The position numbers were made by a program, and so were the translations under genes. From Streptomyces phaeofaciens (GTDB lineage Bacteria > Actinomycetota > Actinomycetes > Streptomycetales > Streptomycetaceae): a stretch of DNA of 64,000 nucleotides. The DNA is taken from contig NZ_BMSA01000014.1 of assembly GCF_014648915.1 (NCBI RefSeq), positions 124,001 through 188,000 of the forward strand. The letters are read 5' to 3'. Below the pieces are notes generated by a model. It was not told the DNA's origin. It saw only the letters and a list, made by a program, of their open reading frames with translations, and did no database searches. This document shows, piece after piece, positions 6,107 through 15,020 of this stretch; the stretch's first letter is position 1; every line of letters begins with the position of its first letter.

Positions 6107-7671
6107 GTGCGCTCCCTCAGCCGGCGGCGCAGGATCTTCCCGCTGGCCGCCCTCGGTACGGCGTCGATGAAGGTGACCTGGCGGACGCGTTTGTAGGGGG
6201 CGACCCGTTCGGCGACGTACATCGCGATCTCTCCTTCGGAGAGTTCGGCGGCGGTGGGCTGGCGGACCACGAAGGCGTGCGGCACTTCGTTGCCGTCCTC
6301 GTTGTAGACGCCGATGACGGCGGCGTCCGCGATGCCCGGGTGGGTGAGCAGGAGCGCCTCCAGTTCGGCGGGGGCCACTTGGAAGCCCTTGTACTTGATG
6401 AGTTCCTTGACCCGGTCGACGACGAACAGCCAGCCGTCCTCGTCGACGCGCCCGATGTCGCCGGTGTGCAGCCAGCCGTCGGTGTCGATCATGTCGGCGG
6501 TGGCGTCGGGCCGGCCCAGGTAGCCCTTCATGATCTGCGGGCCGCGGATGAGGATCTCGCCGGGCTCGCCCACGCCGAGGTCCTTGCCGGGGTCGTCGAG
6601 GGAGACGATCCGCATCTCGGTGCCGGCGATGAGCCTGCCGACGGTGCCGGCCGGGGCGTCGGCCATGGCGTCGAGGGGGACGACGTGGGTGCCGGGCGAC
6701 AGTTCCGTCATGCCGTAGGCCTGGCCGAGGGGCGGCAGGCCCAGGCGGTCGGCGCAGGCCGCGGCGAGGGCGGCGTCCAGCGGAGCGGCGGCGCTGACGA
6801 CGTACTTCAGGGACGACAGGTCGTACTGGGCGACGGCCGGGTGTTTGGCGAGGGCGAGGACGATCGGCGGGGCCACGTAGAGGGCGGTGATGCGGTGGTT
6901 CTGGATGGCCGCGAGGAACGTCTCCAGTTCGAAGCGGGGCAGGACCACGACCGTGGCGCCCTGGCGCAGCGGCCCGTTCATCAGGGCGGTGAGCCCGTAG
7001 ATGTGGAAGAAGGGCAGGACGGCGAGGACGCGGTCGCCGGGGGCCGCCGAGATCGCCGGGGCGAGCTGGTCGAGGTTGGTGGCGATCTGCCGGTGGGTGA
7101 GCATGACGCCCTTGGGGACGCCGGTGGTGCCGGAGGAGTACGGCAGGGCCGCCACGTCCTGCGTCGGGTCGATGTCGACGGTCGGCTCGGGGGCGGTCGA
7201 GGCGAGCATGTCGATCAGGGAACGGTGTCCGGGCGCGCTGTCGCAGACCAGGATCTCCTCGACGCCGCCCGCGATCTCGGCGGCCCGGCGGGCCGTCTCC
7301 AGCAGCGGGGAGACGGTGACGATCCAGCGGGCCGCGGAGTCGCCGAGCTGTTTGGCGAACTCCTCGGCCGTGGCGAGCGGGTGCACGGTGGTGACGGAGG
7401 CGCCCGCGCGGGTGGCCGCGTAGAAGGCGATCGGGAAGGCGACGGTGTTCGGGCTGTGCAGGGCGAGGACGTCGCCCTTGCGGACGCCGGCCTCGGCGAG
7501 CGCGGCGGCGACGCGCCGGTGGAACCGGTCCACCTGGGCGTACGTGAGGGTGGTGCCGTCGGTGCCGTCGACGAGGGCGGGTGTGTCGCCGTACTCGGCG
7601 GCCCGGCCGAGCACGGCCTCGTGGATGGGGAGTTCTACGGGCGGGACGTCTGCGTACGCGCTGCGGAACAC
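6103..7671 (-). CDS. acyl-CoA ligase of the 4-coumarate:CoA ligase family
   Basis: A 522-residue adenylate-forming enzyme. Visible motifs are the P-loop-like YSSGTTGVPKGVMLTH, QAYGMTEL, GWLHTGDIG, DRVKELIKYKGFQVAP and the C-terminal catalytic lysine segment PRAASGKILRR. It activates a carboxylic acid to its CoA thioester using ATP. The homologue in S. coelicolor was characterised as a cinnamate/4-coumarate:CoA ligase, but the operon context (carboxylase, AtuA-like protein) suggests a terpenoid or branched acid as the physiological substrate. The start is GTG 7671 with GGAGG 5 nt upstream. Longer in-frame readings into the dehydrogenase gene are not supported. Confidence 0.9.
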   Translation of the reverse strand: MFRSAYADVPPVELPIHEAVLGRAAEYGDTPALVDGTDGTTLTYAQVDRFHRRVAAALAEAGVRKGDVLALHSPNTVAFPIAFYAATRAGASVTTVHPLATAEEFAKQLGDSAARWIVTVSPLLETARRAAEIAGGVEEILVCDSAPGHRSLIDMLASTAPEPTVDIDPTQDVAALPYSSGTTGVPKGVMLTHRQIATNLDQLAPAISAAPGDRVLAVLPFFHIYGLTALMNGPLRQGATVVVLPRFELETFLAAIQNHRITALYVAPPIVLALAKHPAVAQYDLSSLKYVVSAAAPLDAALAAACADRLGLPPLGQAYGMTELSPGTHVVPLDAMADAPAGTVGRLIAGTEMRIVSLDDPGKDLGVGEPGEILIRGPQIMKGYLGRPDATADMIDTDGWLHTGDIGRVDEDGWLFVVDRVKELIKYKGFQVAPAELEALLLTHPGIADAAVIGVYNEDGNEVPHAFVVRQPTAAELSEGEIAMYVAERVAPYKRVRQVTFIDAVPRAASGKILRRRLRERT

Positions 7672-7688
7672 GGTTCCTCCAAGGCGGC

Positions 7689-8813
7689 CTAGTACGACTT
7701 GGGCAGACCCAGGGTCTGGTGGGAGACGTAGTTGAGAATCATCTCCCGGCTCACCGGAGCAATACGAGCCACGCGGGAGGCCGTAATCAACCGGGCGAGG
7801 CCGAATTCGCGCGTGAGGCCGTTGCCGCCGAGGGTGTGCACGGCCTGGTCGACCGCCTTCACGCAGGCCTCCCCGGCCGCGTACTTGGCCATGTTGGCGG
7901 CCTCGCCCGCGCCGACGTCGTCCCCCGCGTCGTACAGCTGGGCCGCCTTCTGCATCATCAGGCGGGCCAGTTCGAGGTCGATGTGGGCCTGGGCGAGGGG
8001 ATGTGCGATGGCCTGGTGGGCACCGATCGGGGTCTTCCACACGGTGCGGTCGCGGGCGTACGCGACCGCCTTGTCGAGGGCGTACCGGCCCATGCCGATC
8101 GCGAACGCGGCCGTCATGATCCGCTCGGGGTTGAGGCCGGCGAACAGCTGGAGCAGGCCCGCGTCCTCGTCCCCTACAAGCGCCTCGGCCGGGAGCCGTA
8201 CGTCGTCGAGGACCAGCTCGAACTGCTTCTCCGCGCCGTCCAGTTCCATGTCGATCTTGCGGCGGGAGAAGCCGGGCGCGTCACGCGGGACGATGAACAG
8301 GCAGGGCTTGAGGCTGCCCGTGCGGGCGTCCTCGGTGCGGCCGACGATCAGGGTGGCGTCGGCAATGTCCACGCCGGAGACGAAGACCTTGCGGCCGGTG
8401 AGCAGCCAGTCCGTGCCGTCGCGGCGGGCGGTGGTGGTGATGCGGTGGCTGTTGGAGCCGGCGTCGGGTTCGGTGATGCCGAAGGCCATGAGGCGACTGC
8501 CGTCCGCCAGCGCGGGGAGCCACTCCCCCTTCTGGGCGTCCGTGCCGAAGCGGGCGATCACGGTGCCGCAGATCGCCGGGGAGACGATCATCATGAGGAG
8601 GGGGTTTCCGGCGGCGCCCAGCTCTTCGAGGACGAGGGAGAGTTCGGTGATGCCGCCGCCTCCGCCGCCGTAGGCCTCCGGGAGGTTGACGCCGATGTAG
8701 CCGAGCTTGGCGGCGGCCTGCCAGAGGCCGTCGGCTTCGGTGTGGGCCTTGGCGAAGGCCGTCACCGCTGCGCGGAGGGCCTTGTGCTCGTCCGTTTCGA
8801 TCAGAGTGGTCAT
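7689..8813 (-). CDS. acyl-CoA dehydrogenase, branched-chain type
   Basis: A 374-residue FAD enzyme that introduces an alpha-beta double bond in an acyl-CoA. The FAD/substrate loop is FGITEPDAGSNSHRI; the C-terminal helical domain includes TLGGNGLTREFGLARL. The usual medium-chain catalytic Glu (YEGT motif) is missing near the C-terminus (IAPVSREM). A Glu sits instead in the helix-G position (GLNPERIM), as in isovaleryl-CoA dehydrogenase, which points to branched acyl substrates (my alignment by eye). A Shine-Dalgarno AAGGAG precedes ATG 8813. It sits between the ligase (17 nt) and the carboxylase alpha gene (116 nt, holding a repeat element). Confidence 0.9.
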   Translation of the reverse strand: MTTLIETDEHKALRAAVTAFAKAHTEADGLWQAAAKLGYIGVNLPEAYGGGGGGITELSLVLEELGAAGNPLLMMIVSPAICGTVIARFGTDAQKGEWLPALADGSRLMAFGITEPDAGSNSHRITTTARRDGTDWLLTGRKVFVSGVDIADATLIVGRTEDARTGSLKPCLFIVPRDAPGFSRRKIDMELDGAEKQFELVLDDVRLPAEALVGDEDAGLLQLFAGLNPERIMTAAFAIGMGRYALDKAVAYARDRTVWKTPIGAHQAIAHPLAQAHIDLELARLMMQKAAQLYDAGDDVGAGEAANMAKYAAGEACVKAVDQAVHTLGGNGLTREFGLARLITASRVARIAPVSREMILNYVSHQTLGLPKSY

Positions 8814-8840
8814 GGTGGCTCCTTCGGGTTCGGGTTCGTC

Positions 8841-8935
8841 GTGGCTGGTCGCTCCCCCACTCTCGGCTTCGCTCGAGCGGGGGGACCCCCATCGCGGCGG
8901 AGCCGCAGATCAATGCGGCCCCGTGTCCCTCAAAG
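8841..8935. repeat. Streptomyces-type palindromic intergenic repeat inside the operon
   Basis: The stretch with GCTCCCCCACTCTCGGCTTC, CTCGAGCGGGGGGACCCCCA and GCGGCGGAGCCGCA matches an intergenic element that I recall as abundant in Streptomyces chromosomes. It can fold as CCCCC/GGGGG and as CTCG-type short stems. It lies between the carboxylase alpha and dehydrogenase genes and overlaps the last codons of the alpha subunit. It may weaken read-through or stabilise the mRNA. Confidence 0.55.
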
Positions 8936-10783
8936 CTCCTGCACTACCGCCAGCAGAGTGCCGACCTGGATCTGTTGGCCCGTCGTCACCTGCAACGACG
9001 TCACCGTTCCCGTGGCCGGGGCCGAAATGACGTGTTGCATCTTCATCGCTTCGAGCCAGAGCAGCGGTTCACCGGCCCGGACACTCGATCCGGTGATGAG
9101 ACCTTCCGCGAGCTTGACGACCGTGCCCGGCATCGGTGCCAGCAGGGAGCCGGGGGCACGTTGGGTCACCGGGTCCGGGAAGCGGGGCAGGGCGGTCAGG
9201 GTGGTGTCGTTGACGTGGACCCGGTCGCCGTATTGGGCGATCTCGAAACGGCGCCGTACGCCGTCGATCTCCAGGACGACCAGGGCGGGGTCCGCGTGCA
9301 CGACCTGGACGCCCTCGGCCGTCACACCGGTCCGGGTGTGCCGGTAGTAGACCTCGTGCTCCTCGCCGCCCGCCGTGTACCGCCTGGTCTGCGGCTGGGA
9401 CGGCAGGTTGCGCCAGCCGCCGAAGCGGGAGCGGGCGCCGGGGCCGGTGTGCGCGTCGGCGAGGGCGGCGGCGAGCGGGGCGTGCGGATCGACGGCCGCG
9501 GCGGTCAGCCCGGCCAGGTGGCGGTCGTAGAAGCCGGTGTCCATGCGGGCGGAGGTGAACTCCTCGTGGCGCAGGGAGCGGACGAGGAGGTCGCGGTTGG
9601 TGACCGGGCCGTGGACGGTGGCCCGCTCCAGGGCTCCGGCCAGCCGGCGGACCGCCTCCGCGCGCGTGGGGGCGTGGGCGACGACCTTGGCGAGCATCGG
9701 GTCGTAGTGGACGCCGATCTCGTCGCCGTCGCCGTAGCCGGTGTCCAGGCGGACGCCGTCCGGGACGGCCAGGCGGTGCAGGGTGCCGGTCTGCGGGGTC
9801 CAGTCGGTCGCGGGGTCCTCGGCGTACAGGCGGGCCTCGATCGCGTGGCCGCGCGCGGGCGGCGGTTCGGGGGCGAGCGCGCCGCCCTCCGCGACCCGGA
9901 TCTGTTCCGCCACCAGGTCGACGCCGAAGACGGCCTCCGTGACGGGGTGTTCGACCTGGAGGCGGGTGTTCATCTCCAGGAAGTGCGCACGGCCGTCGGC
10001 GACGAGGAACTCGACGGTGCCCGCGCCGACGTAGGCGACGGCGCGGGCCGCGCGTACGGCCAGGGTGCGCAGTTCGTCGTCCAGCGCGGCGGAGAGTCCG
10101 GGCGCCGGGGCTTCCTCGATCACCTTCTGGTGGCGGCGTTGCAGGGAGCAGTCGCGGGTGCCGAGCGCCCACACCGTGCCGTGGGTGTCGGCGAGCACCT
10201 GCACCTCCACGTGGCGGCCGTTCTCCACGTAGGGCTCGACGAAGACCTCGCCGTCGCCGAAGGCGCTCGCGGCCTCGGCGCGGGCGCCCTCCAGGGCGGT
10301 GTCCAGGTCCTCCAGGCGGCGTACGACGCGCATACCGCGGCCGCCGCCGCCCGCCGCCGCCTTCACCAGCACGGGAAGGTCGGACTCCCGTACCTCCTCC
10401 AGGGGTGCGAGCCCCATCAGCTGCTTCGCGCGGGTCTTGGACGCCATCGCCTCGATGGCCTCGGGCGGCGGCCCGATCCAGACCAGGCCGGCGGCCAGGA
10501 CCGCGCGGGCGAAGCCGGCGTTCTCGGAGAGGAAGCCGTAGCCGGGGTGGACGGCGTCCGCGCCCGCCGCGACCGCCGCCTTCACGATCAGGTCGGCGCG
10601 CAGATAGGTGTCCGCGGGCGCGGAGCCCGGCAGCCGGACCGCGATGTCGGCCACGCGCGTGTGGAGCGCGTTCTCGTCGGCGTCCGAGTGCACCGCGACC
10701 GTCCGGATCCCCGCCTCGCGGCAGGTGCGGAAGACGCGGCAGGCGATCTCGCCGCGGTTGGCGACGAGCAGAGTGCCAATCAT
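8930..10783 (-). CDS. acyl-CoA carboxylase alpha subunit (biotin carboxylase + biotin carrier)
   Basis: A 617-residue two-function subunit. The N-terminal biotin carboxylase begins MIGTLLVANRGEIACRVFRT, with the ATP-grasp loop KAAAGGGGRGM and the FLEMNTRLQVEHPVTE active site. The C-terminal biotinyl domain carries the modified lysine in EAMKMQH about 40 residues from the end. It carboxylates biotin with ATP and bicarbonate for the beta subunit encoded just upstream (8 nt gap). The central LMGLAPLEEV region looks 5-8 residues shorter than the usual AAGVPVL-type segment. Longer open frames into the beta gene are not real. Confidence 0.92.
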   Translation of the reverse strand: MIGTLLVANRGEIACRVFRTCREAGIRTVAVHSDADENALHTRVADIAVRLPGSAPADTYLRADLIVKAAVAAGADAVHPGYGFLSENAGFARAVLAAGLVWIGPPPEAIEAMASKTRAKQLMGLAPLEEVRESDLPVLVKAAAGGGGRGMRVVRRLEDLDTALEGARAEAASAFGDGEVFVEPYVENGRHVEVQVLADTHGTVWALGTRDCSLQRRHQKVIEEAPAPGLSAALDDELRTLAVRAARAVAYVGAGTVEFLVADGRAHFLEMNTRLQVEHPVTEAVFGVDLVAEQIRVAEGGALAPEPPPARGHAIEARLYAEDPATDWTPQTGTLHRLAVPDGVRLDTGYGDGDEIGVHYDPMLAKVVAHAPTRAEAVRRLAGALERATVHGPVTNRDLLVRSLRHEEFTSARMDTGFYDRHLAGLTAAAVDPHAPLAAALADAHTGPGARSRFGGWRNLPSQPQTRRYTAGGEEHEVYYRHTRTGVTAEGVQVVHADPALVVLEIDGVRRRFEIAQYGDRVHVNDTTLTALPRFPDPVTQRAPGSLLAPMPGTVVKLAEGLITGSSVRAGEPLLWLEAMKMQHVISAPATGTVTSLQVTTGQQIQVGTLLAVVQEL

Positions 10784-10791
10784 GTGGTCCC

Positions 10792-12390
10792 TCACATCCG
10801 GAAGACGCCGAAGCCGCCCCGCGCGCCCTCGTAGGGCGCGGTGTGGAGGGCCGACAGGCAGAGGCCGAGCACGGTGCGGGTGTCGCGGGGGTCGATGACG
10901 CCGTCGTCGTACAGCCGCCCGGACAGGAACATCGGCAGCGACTCGGACTCGATCTGCTGCTCCACCATGGCCCGCAGGGCGGCGTCGCCCTCGTCGTCGT
11001 ACGGCAGTCCCCGGGCCGTCGCGGACTGCCGGGCGACGATCGACAGGACGCCCGCGAGCTGCTGCGGGCCCATCACGGCCGATTTGGCGCTGGGCCAGGC
11101 GAACAGGAAGCGGGGGTCGTAGGCGCGGCCGCACATGCCGTAGTGGCCGGCGCCGTAGGAGGCGCCCAGGAGCACCGACAGATGCGGCACCCGGCTGTTG
11201 CTCACCGCGTTGATCATCATCGCGCCGTGTTTGATGATGCCGCCCTGCTCGTACTCCTTGCCGACCATGTAGCCGGTGGTGTTGTGCAGGAAGAGCAGCG
11301 GGATGTCGCGCTGGTTGGCGAGCTGGATGAACTGGGCGGCCTTCTGGGACTCCTCGCTGAAGAGCACGCCCTGGGCGTTGGCGAGGATGCCGACCGGGTA
11401 GCCGTGCAGGGTCGCCCAGCCGGTGGCCAGGCTGCTTCCGTACAGCGGCTTGAACTCGTCGAAGTCGGAGGCGTCGACGATCCGGGCGATCACCTCGCGC
11501 GGGTCGAAGGGGACCTTGAGGTCGCCGGGGACGATGCCGAGGAGTTCCTCGGCGGAGTACTTGGGGGGTTCGGCCGGACCCGGATCGTCGTACGCCTTGC
11601 GGTGGTTGAGCCGGGCGACCACGCGCCGTGCCTGGCGCAGCGCGTCGCGCTCGTCGACGGCGAAGTGGTCGGCCAGTCCGGACACGCGCGCGTGCATCTC
11701 CGCGCCGCCGAGGGACTCGTCGTCGCTCTCCTCCCCGGTGGCCATCTTCACCAGCGGCGGCCCGCCGAGGAACACCTTCGCCCGCTCCTTGACCATGATC
11801 ACGTGGTCGGACATGCCGGGGATGTAGGCGCCGCCGGCCGTGGAGTTGCCGAAGACGACGGCGACGGTCGGGATCCCGGCGGCCGAGAGCCGGGTGAGGT
11901 CGCGGAAGATCGCGCCCCCGGGGATGAAGATCTCCTTCTGGGACGGCAGGTCGGCGCCGCCCGACTCCACCAGGCTGATGCAGGGCAGCCGGTTGGCGAG
12001 GGCGATGTCGTTGGCGCGCAGGGCCTTCTTCAGCGACCAGGGGTTGCTGGCGCCGCCGCGCACGGTCGGGTCGTTGGCCGTGATCAGGCATTCCACGCCC
12101 TCGACGACCCCGATCCCGGTGACCAGCGAGGCGCCCACCGTGTACTCGCTGCCCCAGGCCGCCAGCGGCGACAGCTCCAGGAACGGCGTGTCGGGGTCGA
12201 GGAGCAGCTCGATGCGCTCACGGGCGAGGAGCTTGCCGCGCGCCCGGTGCCGGGCGACGTACTTCTCCCCGCCGCCGGCCAGCGCCTTGGCGTGTTCGGT
12301 GTCGAGGTCGGCGAGCTTGGCGAGCATGGCCTCGCGGTGGGCTCGGTAGTCGGGGCCGGCCGTGTCCAGCGCCGACGACAGGACGGTCAA
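10792..12390 (-). CDS. acyl-CoA carboxylase beta subunit (carboxyltransferase)
   Basis: A 532-residue carboxyltransferase of the methylcrotonyl/geranyl-CoA carboxylase class. Typical blocks are RGKLLARERIELLLDPDTPF, FGNSTAGGAYIPGMSDHVIM, FLGGPPLVKMATGE, LLFLHNTTGYMVGK and GAGHYGMCGRAYDPRF. It moves the carboxyl from biotin to the gamma-carbon of an alpha-beta unsaturated branched acyl-CoA. The start is TTG at 12390 with GGAGG upstream. The TTG overlaps the TGA of the AtuA-like gene (TTGA), so translation is probably coupled. Confidence 0.92.
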   Translation of the reverse strand: MTVLSSALDTAGPDYRAHREAMLAKLADLDTEHAKALAGGGEKYVARHRARGKLLARERIELLLDPDTPFLELSPLAAWGSEYTVGASLVTGIGVVEGVECLITANDPTVRGGASNPWSLKKALRANDIALANRLPCISLVESGGADLPSQKEIFIPGGAIFRDLTRLSAAGIPTVAVVFGNSTAGGAYIPGMSDHVIMVKERAKVFLGGPPLVKMATGEESDDESLGGAEMHARVSGLADHFAVDERDALRQARRVVARLNHRKAYDDPGPAEPPKYSAEELLGIVPGDLKVPFDPREVIARIVDASDFDEFKPLYGSSLATGWATLHGYPVGILANAQGVLFSEESQKAAQFIQLANQRDIPLLFLHNTTGYMVGKEYEQGGIIKHGAMMINAVSNSRVPHLSVLLGASYGAGHYGMCGRAYDPRFLFAWPSAKSAVMGPQQLAGVLSIVARQSATARGLPYDDEGDAALRAMVEQQIESESLPMFLSGRLYDDGVIDPRDTRTVLGLCLSALHTAPYEGARGGFGVFRM

Positions 12391-14072
12391 AGCAGTGCCT
12401 CCGGGATGTCCAGGTGACGGGAGCGCAGCCATTCGCCGAGGGCCTTGGCCTGCGGGTCGAAGCGATGCTGGGCGGCGACCCCGGCGCCGAGGATCCCCTC
12501 GACGACGAAGTTCAGGGCACGCAGCCGGGGCAGTACGTGCCGGGTGACCGGCAGTCCGGCGCTCTCGGGGATCAGCCGGCGGAAGGCGTCGACGGTGAGC
12601 GTGTGCGCGAGCCACTGCCACGCCTCGTCCGTGCGCACCCACACGCCGACGTTGGCGTCCCCGCCCTTGTCCCCGCTGCGGGCGCCGGCGACGAGTCCGA
12701 GGGGCGCGCGCCGCACGGGTCCCGGCGCCGGCGGCGCGGGCGGCGGCGGCTCGGGTACGGCTTCGAGCGCGCGGCTGTCGTCGCCCGGCGCCACGGGCAG
12801 CCGGCGGCCGTCGTCGAGGACGGCGAGGTGCCCGACCTCGCCCCGGGGGACGGCCCCGGCCTCGAAAACGCCGTACGGGGCGCCCTTGCCGGGCGGGGCG
12901 AGGACGTGGAAGCCGGGGTAGCCGGCCAGCGCCAGCTCGACGGCCGCGCCGCTCAGCGCCCGTCCCACGGCGTCCTGCCGGGGGTCGCGCACGACGAGCC
13001 GCAGCAGGGCGCTCGCGGTCTCCTCGGTGTCCGCGTCGGGCCGGTCGGTCCGTACGAGTTCCCAGCGGACCTCTTCGGGGCGGGACTTGGCGAAGGCGTA
13101 GGTGTCCATCTGCTCGCGCACCAGCGCCGCCTTGGCCTCGATGTCGAGACCGGTGAGCACGAAGACGACCTCGTTGCGGAAGCCGCCGAGGCGGGTGCGG
13201 CCGACCTTGAGGGTGGGCGGCGGGGCCTCCCCTCGTACCCCGTCGATCCGCACCCGGTCCGGACCGTCCTGGGTGAGCCGTACGGTGTCCAGGCGGGCGG
13301 TGACGTCGGGTCCCGCGTACCGGGCGCCGCCGGTCTCGTAGAGCAGCTGGGCGGTGACCGTGCCGATGTCCACGAACCCGCCGGTGCCGGGGTGCTTGGT
13401 GATCACACAGCTGCCGTCCTCGTGCAGTTCGGCCAGCGGGAAGCCGGGCCGCCGCACGTCCCCCTCCCGGAAGAAGGCGTAGTTGCCGCCGGTGGCCTGC
13501 GTCCCGCACTCCAGGACGTGCCCGGCGACGACGGCGCCCGCGAGGCGGTCGTACGCGTCCGGGGTCCAGCCGAAGTGGGCCGCGGCGGGGCCGGTGACCA
13601 GGGCCGCGTCCGTCACCCGGCCGGTGACCACGATGTCCGCGCCCTCGCGCAGACAGGCGGCGATGCCGAAACCGCCGAGGTAGGCGTGGGCGGTGAGGCT
13701 GCCGGGGTGGGCGGCGGTGAGGTCGTCGCCCTCGACGTGCGCGACGCGTACGGGGATGCCGAGCCGGTCGGCCAGCGCGCGTACGGCGTCGGCGAGTCCG
13801 GCCGGGTTGAGACCGCCGGCGTTGGTGACGATCCGCACCCGGCGGTCGTGGGCGAGGCCGAGGCACTCCTCCAGCTGGCGCAGGAAGGTGCGGGCGTACC
13901 CGGCGGACGGGTCCTTGAGCCGGTCCCGGCCCAGGATCAGCATGGTCAGCTCGGCGAGGTAGTCGCCGGTGAGGACGTCGAGTTCGCCGCCGGTGAGCAT
14001 CTCGCGCAGGGCGTCGAGGCGGTCGCCGTAGAAGCCGGAGGCGTTGCCGATGCGCAGGGCCGGGCGCGTCAC
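12387..14072 (-). CDS. acyclic terpene utilization AtuA family protein
   Basis: A 561-residue protein. The N-terminal 440 residues form the AtuA/DUF1446 domain, beginning RIGNASGFYGDRLDALREML, with TNAGGLNPAGLADAV and HVLECGTQATGGNYAFF. After a Pro-rich linker the C-terminal part (LGLVAGARSGDKGGDANVGVW) is the small domain usually fused to or following AtuA. In Pseudomonas atuA is essential for citronellol growth but its reaction is unknown. The GTG start at 14072 overlaps the previous stop (GTGA) and has GGGAGG upstream. It is the best marker that this operon handles terpenoid-like acids. Confidence 0.85.
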   Translation of the reverse strand: MTRPALRIGNASGFYGDRLDALREMLTGGELDVLTGDYLAELTMLILGRDRLKDPSAGYARTFLRQLEECLGLAHDRRVRIVTNAGGLNPAGLADAVRALADRLGIPVRVAHVEGDDLTAAHPGSLTAHAYLGGFGIAACLREGADIVVTGRVTDAALVTGPAAAHFGWTPDAYDRLAGAVVAGHVLECGTQATGGNYAFFREGDVRRPGFPLAELHEDGSCVITKHPGTGGFVDIGTVTAQLLYETGGARYAGPDVTARLDTVRLTQDGPDRVRIDGVRGEAPPPTLKVGRTRLGGFRNEVVFVLTGLDIEAKAALVREQMDTYAFAKSRPEEVRWELVRTDRPDADTEETASALLRLVVRDPRQDAVGRALSGAAVELALAGYPGFHVLAPPGKGAPYGVFEAGAVPRGEVGHLAVLDDGRRLPVAPGDDSRALEAVPEPPPPAPPAPGPVRRAPLGLVAGARSGDKGGDANVGVWVRTDEAWQWLAHTLTVDAFRRLIPESAGLPVTRHVLPRLRALNFVVEGILGAGVAAQHRFDPQAKALGEWLRSRHLDIPEALL

Positions 14073-14863
14073 TCGGCCGCCTCCCTGGGTGAGCGGCCCT
14101 TGCCGGGCGGGCCGGCGAAGGCCTGCGCGACGTCCAGCCAGCGGTCGGCGTCGGGGCCCTCGGCGACCAGGGCGAGGTCGGCGCGGTGGGCGCGCTGGGT
14201 GACCAGGAGGCAGAAGTCGAGGGCGGATCCGGTGACGCGGTCGTCGGCGCCTTCGGGGCCGTACGTCCACAGCTCGCCCGACGGGCTGCGCAGCTCGACG
14301 CGGAACTCCTCGAACGGCACGGGCAGGCCGTGCACACCGAAGGCGAAGTCCCGGGTGCGGACGCCGAGGCGGACGATGTGGCGGAGCCGGTCGGTGGGGA
14401 CGGGTGTCACGCCGAGCGCCTCCGCCACGTCCAGGCCGTGGGCCCAGGTCTCCATGAGGCGGGCGGTGGCCATGGAGGCGGTGGACATGGGCGGGCCGTA
14501 CCAGGGGAAGCGCGCGCCCGGGGGTGCCGCGCGCAGCGCCCGCGCCAGGGCGTCGCGGCCGGAGCGCCAGTCCGCGAGCAGCCGCTCGGGCGGCTTCGCG
14601 GCGCCTTCCTCCGCACCGTTGTCCACGAAGTCCCCGGGTGCGGCCAGCGCCTTCTCGACCTCACGGCCGAAGGCGGCCTGGTCGGTCACGGCCAGCACGG
14701 AGGAGTGGTCTGTCCAGGCGAGGTGCGCGATCTGATGGGCCACGGTCCAGCCGGGCGCGGGGGTCGGGAGCGTCCACTGCTCCGGCCTCAACTCCGCGAC
14801 GAGACGGTCGAGTTCGTCGCTTTCGGCTCGCAGGTCATCGATCACGGGCGTCGGGTCGGCCAT
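14069..14863 (-). CDS. TIGR03084-type DinB/maleylpyruvate-isomerase-like protein
   Basis: A 264-residue protein of the actinobacterial TIGR03084 group. The N-terminal four-helix bundle of the MDMPI/DinB type has a possible metal site at H60 and H64 (WTVAHQIAHLAWTD) plus HGLDVAEALG. The C-terminal domain (residues 160-255) resembles the sterol-carrier-like tail of these proteins. Members may use mycothiol or bind a metal; the reaction is unknown. It is the first gene of the operon. I chose ATG 14863; in-frame ATGs at 14875 and 14911 are possible. Confidence 0.8.
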   Translation of the reverse strand: MADPTPVIDDLRAESDELDRLVAELRPEQWTLPTPAPGWTVAHQIAHLAWTDHSSVLAVTDQAAFGREVEKALAAPGDFVDNGAEEGAAKPPERLLADWRSGRDALARALRAAPPGARFPWYGPPMSTASMATARLMETWAHGLDVAEALGVTPVPTDRLRHIVRLGVRTRDFAFGVHGLPVPFEEFRVELRSPSGELWTYGPEGADDRVTGSALDFCLLVTQRAHRADLALVAEGPDADRWLDVAQAFAGPPGKGRSPREAAE

Positions 14864-14897
14864 GGGGTGGAGCATGGCAGTGGGGCCAGAAACAATC

Positions 14898-14909
14898 AAG
14901 CATGCTTGC
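14898..14909. promoter_or_regulatory. palindrome CAAGCATGCTTG, candidate TetR operator
   Basis: A perfect 12-bp palindrome lies 35 bp upstream of the first gene of the acyl-CoA operon, where a repressor would block its promoter. The operon encodes one TetR regulator (4773-5378), which is the natural candidate to bind it. There is no second copy near the TetR gene, which fits regulation of the whole operon from its first promoter. Confidence 0.5.
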
Positions 14910-15020
14910 ATGAATTTCCGGGCGGAGGGTTGGGCGGTGGAGGCTTGGCCTGCGGAGGCTCGGTCCGGGGCTCGGGCCAGGCAGGGGCTTCCCCGGGGTG
15001 GCCCGCACCCACGCGGACCC

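Noticed and set aside
10792..14337. Very long minus-strand open frame covering three genes
   Set aside because: It is the carboxylase beta frame read on through the AtuA-like gene. The GC-rich code leaves alternative frames open; start signals and conservation place the beta gene start at 12390.
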